Shown: one piece after another, positions 54,165 to 64,000 of the stretch
How positions within the stretch are numbered: position 1 is the first letter of the stretch
How the letters are laid out: the number at the start of each line of letters is the position of its first letter
Source of the DNA: Deroplatys truncata
Lineage: Eukaryota > Arthropoda > Insecta > Mantodea > Mantidae
DNA: 64,000 nt
Direction of reading: 5' to 3'
Assembly (NCBI GenBank): GCA_030765065.1
Contig: CM060990.1
Span: 668,390,118-668,454,117, forward strand
Position numbers and translations under genes: made by a program
The notes under the pieces: model-generated
Seen by the model: the letters and a program-made list of their open reading frames with translations, nothing else
Databases searched by the model: none
Told to the model about the DNA's origin: nothing

Positions 54165-54650
54165 AATATCGCTTTGTTTAATCTTATCAATTTTATAGCA
54201 GCAATTGGTGCCATATAGTTGTACTGATTGTAGATTAACTGTCATGAAATTATTTGATTTTAACACGTGTGCTCAGGTTTTTGTTCGGCGGCAATCCTGA
54301 AGTATTAAATAACCGACAAAGTATACACACTCATATTGAAACACCAGATCCTGGGCATACCGTGAAACGCTCTTGATTAAAGAAAGCTTTCTCGAGCCCA
54401 GCCGTGAATCGAATCCGGGACCCCCCACACAGTAAACAGGTGCTCCGATTGAGCTACGGGACCAGTCATAGCAGGTAGTGTTTGTTTTCAAGGATTGGTC
54501 TTTCACTTAGTAAAGTCTCGTTTCTGTCGGTACGGAGTCCCCTTTACAGTTCTTAAGCAAACCTTTTGACATCCGCGCTATCCGGTATAAACTAACTTCA
54601 ACTAAGGACGCCTTGTGTGAGCCACCTGGTATACATGTAAGTGCGTGTGT
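54165..54650 (+). repeat. Repeat E, right-hand segment
   Basis: Aligns with 39320-39830: GCCATATAGTTGTACTGATTG, ACACGTGTGCTCAGG, a tRNA-like part on the minus strand (54385-54475, GGTCCCGTAGCTCAATCGG and GGATTCGATTCACGG) and GACATCCGCGCTATCCGG. Shared order shows the mariner at 53338 split one E copy. Confidence 0.65.
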
Positions 54651-55167
54651 CTCTATATATAGGGTAATCTAAAAAACCACTCAACCGATTTTGACAATTC
54701 CTTTCAATATTGAAGAGCCCTATTCTTTCTGAAAAATATGGGCTATAAAACACTCAATTTCAATCCATAAACTACTAAAAGACTAAATAGGAATTTTAAA
54801 GCCTTGTTGAGAATTTTATGGAGTAGAAAATAGTTGCTTCACTCCAAAGAGAATGTATCTAGAAACAAAAGTATGTTAGTTGCTCTACTCTACAGAGAAT
54901 GCATGTAAAACCAAATGCATGTAAAATGGCTTACATTTTATGCCAGGCAATATACATAAAATGGCCACGATGTAGGTAACGCTTTAGCAAACAGAAGACA
55001 ACAGCCTAGAAATCGACAATAGATCGTGTCTATGACGGTACGTATCCCATGTCATACTTCTTTCCTTAATTGTCGTTTATCAGATATTGCAGGTGTGTGT
55101 GTGTGTGTGTGTGTAATGAAACAGTATCAAAACCTCTGAATAACCTTTATTCTAGTTAAATAGATAA
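54651..55167. other. No gene recognised; GT microsatellite
   Basis: Unique sequence with a (GT)n array at 55093-55113. Confidence 0.5.
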
Positions 55168-55169
55168 TA

Positions 55170-56304
55170 GGAGAAAGGTCCCTAATTTGAACCGCCTCTT
55201 AAATTGAACCGCTCCGATATTTTCGAAACTGTTCGACAGATGTCACCATAATCCTAGCAGAAGCGCAGCGTGTACAGCTATAAATGCTTGGAGTTGTTGA
55301 CTTTGCATTCTGAGCTGTGGTTTCAGTTGTATGAAGTGTTGTGTGTTTTTGGTGCTTCACAAGTAATATTTAACTCGTTTAGCTAAGCTCATAGGACCAA
55401 TTAGGTAAATTTGAGATGATTTATATATTACATTTTATGAAGTGTTTATTTAGCAACAATATTCATGCATATGTTTTTTCAAGCAGCGTCTCTCCTTGTC
55501 ACATAGATGCTAAAGCTTCCAAAATGGCGTGGCTCGTAAGTTGAATCACTGTTTGAACCCTATATTGAACTGGTCCAATTTAGGAAACCTATTGAAGTTC
55601 TAGGATTGCTCAACTGCGAATAGTATATCTTGTGAATAAATATTCACATAATATGCCGAGTTAAAAAAAATCATGTTAAAAACAGTGGATGACGTGAATA
55701 TGTGAATTGTCTGAAATGGACATAATCCAGTGTGTGAGTTGTAGGCTTGTAGTTGTTTGGCTTCACCAAAAGTGTGCAAAAGTTAGTGCTAAGAAGAAAG
55801 TGTTTTATTGTGAAGGCTGCGTATAATTGGACTCTTTTATATGAGAGTAAAGATTAGTAAAAACTCTATATTTGCAAATAATACCTATTTCAAAAATCAA
55901 GTGATTGTTATTATATAAAAATTTAAAATGTTCAAGGACATTGCTATTCTTATTACAATTTTGGACTCTACTTTTCTTGCTGATAGCATATTTGTTTTGA
56001 ATGTGCAATAAAATATGTGTATTTTCTATTAATAAAAATACTTTTCAACTTAAAAGTATTTGGTTCATTTTAAGACACGGGTGGTTCAATTTAAGGACCA
56101 CCTTCCTAATTTGAACCGATTTACACCATCTCACTTTTTAAATGTTATTTAATTGATAAATGTATTAATTTTAAATTGTGTTGAGGATATTTATAGCGCA
56201 AGGATTTGTCACTTTAACGCTTGTGTTTCTGAAAATTTTGATTTGAAATTATAATTATTATTTACCATTTAGGCTTCAGTGATTCAATATAGGGACCTTC
56301 CCCC
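55170..56304. mobile_element. TIR element J, copy 2 (uninterrupted)
   Basis: Ends GGAGAAAGGTCCC and GGGGGAAGGTCCC (reverse complement), flanked by TA at 55168-55169 and 56305-56306. Length 1135 bp. High similarity to the first copy throughout, minus the LTR-B insertion. No transposase. Confidence 0.85.
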
Positions 56305-56306
56305 TA

Positions 56307-56691
56307 CAGTGTAATTTCTGGATGCCAAAACATTCTAATGAACTTCATGTAAGATAGTTTTGTAGAAAGAGAGGAAATTGCCATCATTAGAAATCAGTGA
56401 ACCTATCTATATTTTATATTTAACAACTGAGAAGATTCTTTTTCTCCATGGTCGCAGACCATGAGAATTTTCCAAAGAGGTTAACTTGATGGCCTGGGAA
56501 TGGGGAATCTTGATAACTTCACCCATATTTCTCTGTATATGTTAAGTTTCTGTAATGTGAAAGCTATGTAGCTCTGGTGTCATTAAATAACTATGGGACC
56601 AAAGAGAAGATACACAGGTTCAAAATTTCTCCTGCTGTAATTGTCTAAAAATTACTGTAACATTCTGAGTGATGATTGTTCCACCACCATA
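56307..56691. other. No gene recognised
   Basis: Unassigned sequence before the 5' truncation point of the LINE. Confidence 0.45.
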
Positions 56692-57925
56692 GGGTAGCTA
56701 CAGGCTATGCGTTCTTTAATGTTGTTCGCGTGATGACGAAGGAAGACATAGGTGCACCGACCATCACAGACCAAAAAATACCAATTCTTTTGTACGCAGA
56801 TGACATTGTAATTCTTTCTAAAACGATAAAAGGTTTACAGTCTGGTTTAAACGCTCTTCAATGATATTGTAGGCAATGGGGTATGGAGATAAATATTCTT
56901 AAATCTAAAACAGTCACCTTTAAAAATGGATATGTGAACGGCCAACATGAAAAGTGGACCTACGGGGAGCAAGAAATTCAAAATGTCAAACATTTCGATT
57001 ACCTAGGAGTAAGGTTTTATATGGGTGGAAAATGGAACAAGAACATGGAGTTTATAAAACACAAAGGGATTGGAGAACTTTCTGAAGTATTAAGGATATT
57101 GACCCGGCTACCAGATATGCCAGTAAAAACATTACAGACCATGTATGAAGCAATGGTTAGGTCCTCATTACTATACGGCAGTGAAGTATGGGGATGGGAG
57201 AGGGTGGATAATGTACATAAAGTACAATGTAATTTTTGGAAGCACGTTCTAGGGTTGGGGAGGGATACTTCAAACTACGGAGTTCTTCGTGAGGTAGGAT
57301 GGTGGGAAGATGCTGTATTTGCTAAACTAAATGTAGTTAGGTACTGGCTGCGAATAATTAAAGGTGATCAAACAACTCTGAGAGCAATATGTTATCGTCA
57401 TCAAATGAACAACATAGAGCATCCAAAATGGTGGGCGGCGGGGATTATCAAAAATAGGCTTAAACGATATCTGGCAAAGGGTTAATGAAAATACACACAG
57501 TGCCGTGAAAAAAGTCAAAAAACGACTGTGTGATATAAACAGGCAGAAAATAGAGTCTGAATGTAGACAAACATCAACATTGGAGCCACAAAAGGAAACA
57601 AAAACTAGGTGGGGTAAGGAAACATATATTTTGGAATTGAGTATAAAACAGAGGACTGGAATAGCATGGCTTAGGTTGGGAGGGTGGAAAGCTCGCAAGA
57701 TTGCTGATGATGATGGCAGGAGGATTTGCCCATTATGCGGGGAACAAGAAGACTGGACGCATATTTTGGCAGCATGCGTGCAGACGGAGGGTATTAGCTA
57801 AAAATTATTACCAGAAGTATTTTTGGCTTCCAACAGACGGAGGACAGCATGCTGGGACTTGATTCTGAACATATCAAAACTTGCCAAGCTTGGGCACATA
57901 CTTAACGGAAGTACGTGTACTAAGA
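56692..57925 (+). pseudogene. LINE reverse transcriptase C-terminal half
   Basis: From 56692: DIGAPTITDQKIPILLYADD, the YADD catalytic box of the reverse-transcriptase palm, then IVILSKTIKGLQSGLNALQ, a TGA stop at 56862, and in the same frame WGMEINILKSKTV, YGEQEIQNVKHFDYLGV, the thumb region and AMVRSSLLYGSEVWGWE to 57485. A frameshift near 57460 leads to NDIWQRVNENTHS and a further frame to about 57801 with RRICPLCGEQEDWTHIL, a CxxC-type C-terminal knuckle. After it similarity fades in a third frame. No RNase H, unlike the LINE at 45960. 5'-truncated, as is normal for LINE insertions. Confidence 0.85.
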
Positions 57926-58215
57926 GATAAGGTGTTTATGTAAATTTTCTTTAAATATATGTGGTGCTTGAGCACTTGTGTGTGTGTGATTCAGAGTGTT
58001 TTTCAATTTTATATGTATGTATATAATGTGATGATTATAAACATAGTTGTTTTCTGGTCGATTCTGCAAGTTACGTATACAGACCATGTATTTTTCTAGA
58101 GCATGTACGGTCTTATGACCCATGCGACTGTGTTATGTAATTAATGTAATACTAAGTACTTAATAAACACCAGCACCACCAGCACCACCAGCACCACCAC
58201 CACCACCACCACCAC
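57926..58215 (+). repeat. LINE 3' untranslated region and CAC-repeat tail
   Basis: Ends with TACTTAATAAACACCAGCACC, that is AATAAA running straight into (CACCAG/CACCAC)n at 58168-58215. A simple-repeat tail in place of poly(A) is a feature of some LINE clades. Confidence 0.65.
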
Positions 58216-58264
58216 TATGCGGAGATTTTTCAACCGTTATTAGTCAGGGATGTAGGAAATTACA

Positions 58265-58450
58265 AGTACAAGGGGTAAAACCGAGCGAGGTGGCGACTCA
58301 CATTTGGGACGTTCAGAATTCGATCCCCGGCGACCGTCCATTCAGATACATGGGTTTTTCGTAGTTTTCCCGGAGTCGACAAGCGAATGCTGGGGTGGTT
58401 TCTTCTCTACCATGGTTTCCTTTCCTTCTCATCTTTCATATGTGTTTCTA
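58265..58450 (+). repeat. tRNA-derived SINE
   Basis: CCGAGCGAGGTGGCGACTCAC (A-box region) and CAGAATTCGATCCCCGG (B box), then GTAGTTTTCCCGGAGTCGAC, GCGAATGCTGGGGTGG and CTACCATGGTTTCCTTTCC. The tRNA-like part lacks part of the D-arm. It lies 50 bp after the LINE tail. Confidence 0.75.
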
Positions 58451-58499
58451 TATTAAAATAGCTAGGAAACCAGGTACCGGGGCGAAATATTTCAAATTT

Positions 58500-58725
58500 T
58501 TATTTATGTGCTTCTAGTTTTCGTGCCGGACAGATAGCACGGAAGCATGATCAATGGGAAGAGTATTCTCTGTGGACACCAGAGGACTGCATCGCCCTCT
58601 CTCGGTGACTCCAACTTGAAAATCAGGGACTTCCGCACGTCTCTGAGCCGGTCTGCCTATGGGGGGGGGGGCGGTAGCCGCAATAGATCTGTGCAGGTCG
58701 CAGCGCACGAGCTCTCCTCCTCCAT
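58500..58725 (-). repeat. GC-rich dispersed repeat H, copy 2
   Basis: The reverse complement shares CAGATCTATTGCGGCTACC, CACCGAGAGAGGGCGATG, GTCCACAGAGAATACTCTT and GTCCGGCAC with 18525-18775. A run of ten G at about 58662-58671 is unusual. Neither strand gives a frame common to both copies. Confidence 0.6.
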
Positions 58726-59192
58726 TGAATCAAGTAATACCTAAATACCTGATAAGGAGTACAGGGAGAATTCGCCATAAAAACTTATACAATAATTTTA
58801 AAGTAATTTCATAAAGAACTGGGGAAGGTAAACGAAATTCCAGTTTAAGAAGTTAACCATGAAGCCTTGGGTTTTGTATACGTACTTTTAAAGCGCGTAC
58901 GATCAGCTGGACTGTTATGATTAGGGCCCGGATTTTTAGGTGGAATATACTTTCATTTTAGGTTTCTTATATGCTTCAAATGGTTTTTTATTTTTAGTTT
59001 TTTCTTAATTAAAATAGTTTTTTTATATTTTACTTCGTGGATCAATACAGGTATCAATAATTTTGCTTTTCTGGTACTTAGTTGTAATATTTATATTTTG
59101 GCATTGCAGTAAATACATACATTCTCAAATTTTCTGGCGTAAACTATTTCCAATTATCACGTAACACGTTCTTGTATGAAGAAAAGGTTCTT

Positions 59193-59558
59193 TCAACGGA
59201 GCATGACGTCATTGGAGCGTAGAACATACATGCCAGTGCAGCAGGTTCTAGGGGTAGTATACTTTTCTCCCTTGAATACTGAATTCATTATTATCATATC
59301 TTCAAAAGCAGGATTTCGTTGAATTTTCTGCAACTTCGAAGAACACGCAACTCCCACTGGTCCAGGTGTTCCTTTACTGGAATAATTGCCAATGATATCT
59401 AGAGCATCTTTCAGTGGCAAAGTTGTACTTTCCAACCAGAGAGTAGCTTCTGGTGTAAAACAAAAATGTGTCTTAATGTATGCAAGGGAAGTGGCAACAG
59501 TGGCACACTCGAGTGATTTCTTAGCCTTGGCAATGCAGGAAACTTCTGTTTCATCCAA
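59193..59558 (-). pseudogene. hAT transposase fragment
   Basis: The minus-strand frame has CIAKAKKSLECATVATSLAYI then LWLESTTLPLKDALDIIGN and a C-terminal LQKIQRNPAFEDMIIMN and FKGEKYTTP. This matches the region before the dimerisation domain in insect hAT proteins (KLE-x-x-x-LPL-x-DSL-x-I, then L-x-KNPGFE-x-I...IL-G). Catalytic aspartates and the BED finger are not present in this piece. Only 121 codons remain of a protein usually several hundred residues long. Confidence 0.65.
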
Positions 59559-59809
59559 TTCATTGACGACATTTTTAACGTCTTTTAAGTGCTCGGCATA
59601 GTAAATGGCAGGAAACAGCCAAGTCCTGACCTTTCAGGTGTCACCACGTCACATGTGCTGCGTTTAACTGTAGTAACTTGAACTAACTACTGGCTATAAG
59701 TGGTGGAAATAATTTTACAATGAGTTTCAATCTGAAAACAGCATTCTTCATTTCGAAAAAGGAAAAACAGCTATTTAGGTTATTTTTGGTGTCAACCCCT
59801 CATTTAGGT

Positions 59810-60638
59810 TTTTTACTTTCTCTACTACGTATAGTAAATAGGGGAAGTATTGTATTCCACCCAAAAATTCGATACCGAGATTTCATCGGAAATACGTGTT
59901 TTGAGACCCCCTGAATCCAAAATAAGCATTTTTGGAAACATGTCCGTGTGTCTGACTGTGTGTCTGTGAACAGCATAACTCAGAAACGAACAGTCGGATA
60001 AACACCAAACTTGGTATTTAGGTTCAGTATCTTCCAGAGATGCGACAAAAAGGTTTTAAAGAAAATCCCCCCACCCCAGATTACCCCTTACATGGAACAT
60101 TTTTTGAAAATTTCGATTTTCTCAAAAATGGCTCTAACGATTTTGATTAAAATATCATATGCTTAAGTTATTTTTATGACAAATGAAATGTATATCTCGA
60201 ATTTTCTAGGAATGTCTCCAAAAAGTATTCTTCATTGTGAACGACTTTTGCATAACTGGTAAACCATAAGAGATAGACAAAATTTTACTACACAACAATT
60301 TATGTCATATACATTTTGTTTGTCGAGTGAACCATTTTCGGGATATTGCTTGTTATTCCCCTAAATTTTCCAATATTTATACTTTTTCTCAAATTCGTTA
60401 TTCATTTGTTTTGTCCTGGTACTGCAAACAGAATGGAATACTCCACATAGGCACTAGCTCTTAAAATATTTGACTATAGCTTAAAGCCTACCAACTCCCC
60501 TTGCATCTACAAGAAAATTAGAAATAAGATTAACATCTCGATATCTCGATTAACATGAAGCATATGGAGAATAAGCATTTGTAAAAATAGTTTGCACAAG
60601 AGTAGAGAAAGTCATGTGAGTGTAACATATCAGATTTT
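59810..60638 (+). repeat. Repeat D copy D8, nested in the hAT element
   Basis: TTTTTACTTTCTCTACTACG at the start and GTGTAACATATCAGATTTTT at the end, with all D blocks in order. TTTAGGT occurs at 59803-59809 and 60639-60645, a likely 7-bp target duplication. This copy best defines the D ends. The near-inverted ends (ACTTTCTCTACT versus GACTTTCTCTACTCT near 60600) suggest a TIR-bearing element. Confidence 0.8.
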
Positions 60639-60766
60639 TTTAGGTGTAATGAAATTCGCATATTCTTCTCCAGAAGTTGTGAATCGAATATATGTCTTGA
60701 AATGTGTTAATTAAATAGCGAGAAAAAATATAGGTTAAAACCTAAAATCCGGGCCCTAGTTATGAT

Positions 60767-61457
60767 TATTGAGAATGAATATCAGTATACTTTAATTCAA
60801 ATAAATACTTATTGTTCATTAATTCATTCCCAGGATGTAAGCTGTACATATTCATGAGTTGGTGATACCGCGGGCAAGCCGGTGGTGACAGCAAGCAAGA
60901 TAAACATGGTGCCGTAAGAGCGGCTCCCCCCCCTCCCCCATTCCGCACTTAGCACCTTGAGGCATCTGTAAATATCTCTCTAGAGGGAGACAAAGGCTTA
61001 CGAGAAGACGGAAATACAACTTCCACTCCGAGATGACTTATCCTGCTTGCACGTTTTGTCGATATCTGTCTCCTTGCTTGTTTGCCTGCCTGGAGAAAGA
61101 AAAGGGATATTCAGGCTATGACATTTAATTAATCGCTTATGGTTACACACATCCACTCCCCGTTATGAAAAGGGTAGCTAAAGAGAAACAGCTGCTTGGC
61201 ATTGTTAAAGTAAGATGATCGCTTTGAATGCAACACATCTATGAAGTCCTGGGTCGATACCGGTGAAGGAAGCTATCCGATGGTTTCAGTCAAAACTCTT
61301 GATTAGTTTTTCATATGAAAATCGCAAATAATTGAGTAACTATCATCCGTTCTATATGGTTTGTGAATAGTTAAGTTCTTATTTTTGACGTAGACATAAG
61401 CATGAAAATTTGGAACTTGCTTATAAGTTTACGGCTATGTTGAAGTAGGTAGTTTCA
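60767..61457. other. No gene recognised
   Basis: Unique sequence with C-runs near 60927-60940. The last 20 bp are retrotransposon leader in reverse. Confidence 0.45.
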
Positions 61458-61477
61458 GCCCCACGTTTTGGGGGCCA
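61458..61477 (-). promoter_or_regulatory. tRNA-Lys-type primer-binding site next to LTR A9
   Basis: Minus strand TGGCCCCCAAAACGTGGGGC, after an AAT spacer from the LTR end. Confidence 0.75.
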
Positions 61478-61480
61478 ATT

Positions 61481-62369
61481 TGAAGTAGGTTGTATTGAAG
61501 GAGTTGTATTATAGTTCAACTGTTGGGGAGCCGAACACTTGAAGTAGTTTCAACCACACGTATGGTATCCGGTAGCCTTTGCCCCAATTTTTAAAAATAT
61601 TAAATCTGTATTTTTACTGTTTCTTTAAATATTATATTTATTTTTGCCTCGGCTGCGTCAGTATTATAGTTAGAGACATGGATGTCTTGAAAGGGTTGTG
61701 GTGTGACTGAAGAATGTAGGCTTATATAGATTTTAAGTTTTTCTTCATTCCTTTTATTAATGCTTGACACGATTTAAATAACACTTCACTGACAGAGGGC
61801 TGTGCGATTCTTTTATTAATTACTTGCACTTTTTAACACGTAAACTATTTTCGTCTAACACGAATACGTATTATACTCTCGAGGACGTGTCTCGCGTCCG
61901 GTTAGGAACACTGTTTGCAACCAACTGACTTCTGAATTTGTAAATGTTTCTTCTTTTCAGATTCTGATTGGCTAATCCTACTCTAATGGAATACCTTCAT
62001 TTAACTAAAGCGTTTTCTGGTTGTTGATTGGCTATTTTATAAACTGTCACTAAAATTACATTATTGCTTCCAAGAATCACAAGTAACATTATTAAGCTCT
62101 CAAACTCATTATTGCCTCAAGGTTACCTCATTGTTACCTCTTTGTTAGCAACTTTTGACCTATTTTTCACAGCTCCTACATTATTAAATTACGTAATATA
62201 TTCATATAACATTATTACACATGGATACAATAATATAAACATAAAATGACTGTAATATACACTTTTTATATATTGTTACATACACGTATTGCTTTAAGGC
62301 GGGCTGTTATTGAATTTATATTTATATAATTAGATTGAAAATCATTTAAGTGTTAAAAATACTGCCTCA
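61481..62369 (-). mobile_element. LTR, family A (copy A9)
   Basis: The minus-strand unit from TGAGGCAGTATTTTTAAC (62369) to AACCTACTTCA (61481), with one 28-bp GGGGC module and all landmarks. A primer-binding site and a short leader follow, but no coding region. Confidence 0.85.
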
Positions 62370-62455
62370 ATGTTTATGTACGTCAGCCAATGTGAACGCC
62401 TACATGAAGATAACATGAAACAAGTTTTCATGCTTACGTTATGGTTATTCTTAAG

Positions 62456-62930
62456 TAGGGATGAGACCTCGATACCGTCGATACCTCGATACTCGATGAT
62501 ATCGAAGTATGCCTAATGCTTTGAGATAAATCTTCGATGCTTTTATTGTTATTATCCCGCACGTGTCCCCAAAGAGTTCTTGATAGACCTTTACTGCATT
62601 TCTTTGGATGAATCAATGCAACATTTAATACATTCTTGTGTAGAAATGAAAACATGGAAAACAATGGGGGATGGAGTAGAGGTACTCTTGTAACGTGCAG
62701 CGTTAACTGAGTTGTGAATGAAGCTGATATACCTGACGCGCTAATTCACGTTTCTGCAATAGCCTGGCTTGGTGACTCACTCTCAGCCAGTACATTTACC
62801 TACTCCGGTGAACAAAATCTGTGAATCCAGCAGAAACAAACCACCAGAACTTAGACATGAGATAATAGAGCATGAAATTATTTGTTCTCTCCTTCCATCT
62901 GCTACGCAAGTCAAACCTTTGTACTAAACA
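62456..62930 (+). mobile_element. Truncated hAT non-autonomous element K2
   Basis: Begins TAGGGATGAGACCTCGATACC with several CGATA/CGATG motifs and aligns with 30242 to about 30830 (CCGCACGTG, GCCTGGCTTGGTGA, CTCCGGTGAACAAA). The 3' half is missing. Confidence 0.7.
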
Positions 62931-63135
62931 TGTATACGCTAATGTATGAGTTTGGGTAGTAGAGAGGCTTAATCCGCAAACTTACTGTGTTTCCAAGTGT
63001 TATATGACCAATTACTTATTACCGGATGAAAAAATACGTATATTATGTAATAGTTGTGATTATTGGTAGATTGGTGTAGCACACATACACTGTATTTTAG
63101 TTGTTTGAGTTTCATGTAAAATGTATATTCGTTTA
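62931..63135. other. No gene recognised
   Basis: AT-rich sequence between K2 and the mariner end. Confidence 0.5.
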
Positions 63136-63137
63136 TA

Positions 63138-64000
63138 CGAGGTGTGATCAAAAAGTTTCCGGAATGACATCATAAATACTACACAACAGCTTGTTTTGTC
63201 TAATCTGCACTGTCACCCTCAAAGTAGTCTCCTTGGAAGTTGATAAACTTGTCCCAGCGCTTCTGCCACTGCTGGAAGCACCTCTGGAAGTCCTCTTTTT
63301 TCAACATGTCCACAGCCTTCTGCGATTCGCGGTGGATGACATCAATGTCCTCAAAACGGTGTCCTCGGAACCGTATTTTAAGTCGCGGGAAAAGAGAAAA
63401 GTTCTCTGGTGCCAAATCTGGAGAACAGGCGGGATGGGGAACAGTATTCATCCTATTTTTATCCAAAAATTGGGGAACAGAAAGGGCTTTGTGCGCGGGC
63501 GCATAGTCATGATGCAGGAACATGTCCAAATTGTCTTTCAAAATGTTTTGAACACTTGCAAAGGAGAGCCCTAATGAGTCAGAAAGTTCTCTTATTGTAA
63601 TGCGCATATCATTTAAGATCATTTGCCTCACCTGATTGATATTTTCATCAGTTTCGCTGGAATAGGGTTGCCCCGAATGATCTGCATCTTCAACTGATGT
63701 CACACTACCTTTAAATTTCGAAAACCACTCAAACGCTTGAGTTTTGCCCATAACTTCCTCCCCATAAGCTGTTCTTAACATTTCATAGGCTTCTGTTGCA
63801 GGTGTACCGAGTTTAGAGCACAATTTGATGTTCGTTCGTTGTTCTTCGTAATCTGACAGTTTTGCTACGCGGAAAAATCGCAGCACAAGCAAAACACGTA
63901 TTCACTTCAGGGCGTCTACCACGCCACTGCATGGTCACAGGAAGTCACGTGACCTCTCATTTTTATCGGGAAAGAACGCTGCATGCACAATCTGGATAAG
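63138..64000 (-). mobile_element. Mariner element, cut by the window end
   Basis: The left (3') terminal repeat begins CGAGGTGTGATCAAAAAGTT after TA at 63136-63137. The transposase runs on the minus strand, and the opposite repeat should lie beyond 64000. Confidence 0.85.
63200..63892 (-). pseudogene. Mariner transposase with internal deletion of the catalytic core
   Basis: Open frame of 230 codons. Residues 15-80 form the mariner HTH (EQRTNIKLCSKLG, AYEMLRTAYGEE, QAFEWFSKFK, SVEDADHSGQP). A second HTH follows (MRITIRELSDSLGLSFASV). Then VQNILKDNL joins directly to DMFLHHDYAPAH, skipping about 115 residues that should contain the first catalytic Asp (TGDETW). After the second Asp (HHDYAPAH) the expected PCD motif reads APENF, so the third Asp is Asn. 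The end (RWDKFINFQGDYFEGD) is normal. The frame is intact, but it can encode only a DNA-binding, catalytically dead protein. Confidence 0.9.

Larger units (their letters stand above)
58922..60758 (-). mobile_element. hAT transposon with 8-bp target duplication, hosting repeat D
   Basis: Ends TAGGGCCCGGATTTTTAGGT (left) and TAGGGCCCGGATTTTAGGTT (right, reverse complement), flanked by GTTATGAT at 58914-58921 and 60759-60766. Without the D insertion (about 59810-60638) the element is about 1 kb, so it is already deleted compared with a full hAT (2.5-5 kb). It keeps a transposase fragment. Confidence 0.95.

Noticed and set aside
1..64000. CRISPR arrays, operons, prophage or plasmid features
   Set aside because: No regularly spaced short repeats or dense coding. 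The tandem repeats seen are microsatellites or repeat C units typical of an animal nuclear genome.

Overview
The window looks like repeat-rich, AT-rich nuclear DNA of an animal, most likely an insect with a large genome. The evidence is: decayed mariner, Tc1, hAT and DD41D-type transposases, LINE fragments, many tRNA-derived SINEs, solo LTRs with a tRNA-Lys-type primer-binding site, microsatellites, and no bacterial-style dense coding. I cannot name the species. A polyneopteran (stick insect, cockroach, grasshopper) would fit the SINE style, but that is a guess. I found no intact host gene. Every protein-like stretch I recognise is mobile-element-derived or broken.

Four repeat families dominate. 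(A) An LTR of about 0.9 kb occurs nine times (1315, 15292, 17529, 27877, 31399, 33252, 50282, 51692, 61481), often followed by a tRNA-Lys-type primer-binding site but never by gag/pol. (B) A second LTR of about 0.72-0.75 kb occurs at 3907 (a solo LTR) and 29428 (followed by a primer-binding site). (D) An interspersed repeat of about 0.8-1 kb, ending in near-inverted CTTTCTCTACT motifs, occurs about eight times and is the usual target of later insertions. (J) A terminal-inverted-repeat element of about 1.1 kb, flanked by TA, occurs twice (3419 and 55170).

Layout: 0.3-5.4 kb holds a SINE, LTR-A, and a D copy broken by a SINE and by element J, which itself holds a solo LTR-B. 6.3-7.1 kb is a run of SINEs. 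At 8.35 kb is a pseudogene of a repeat-expanded invertebrate protein family. 10.3-13.8 kb holds two fold-back elements and a Tc1 element. 15.3-22.2 kb holds LTR-A solos, a tandem repeat, an orphan conserved pseudogene, and a D copy split by a TTAA-flanked element. 24.2-26 kb is D plus a SINE and a candidate LTR. 27.9-34.1 kb holds LTRs A and B and a hAT non-autonomous element. 37.9-39.9 kb and 44.1-53.3 kb hold several lineages of DD41D-type transposons, a LINE RNase H fragment, a hAT C-terminus and paired LTR-As. 53.3-54.1 kb is a short mariner. 56.7-58.2 kb is a LINE 3' end. 58.9-60.8 kb is a hAT element with a D copy inside. 61.5-64 kb holds LTR-A, a hAT fragment and a mariner cut by the window end.

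The elements do not form a pathway. What they do give is a readable insertion history. Several insertions have exact target-site duplications, and for three of them an uninterrupted paralogous copy (an empty site) lies in the same window. I did not find a convincing new biological system. The best leads are the insertion stratigraphy, the variable 28-bp module in LTR-A, the DD41D radiation with internally deleted derivatives, and two conserved but unnamed protein families preserved as pseudogenes.
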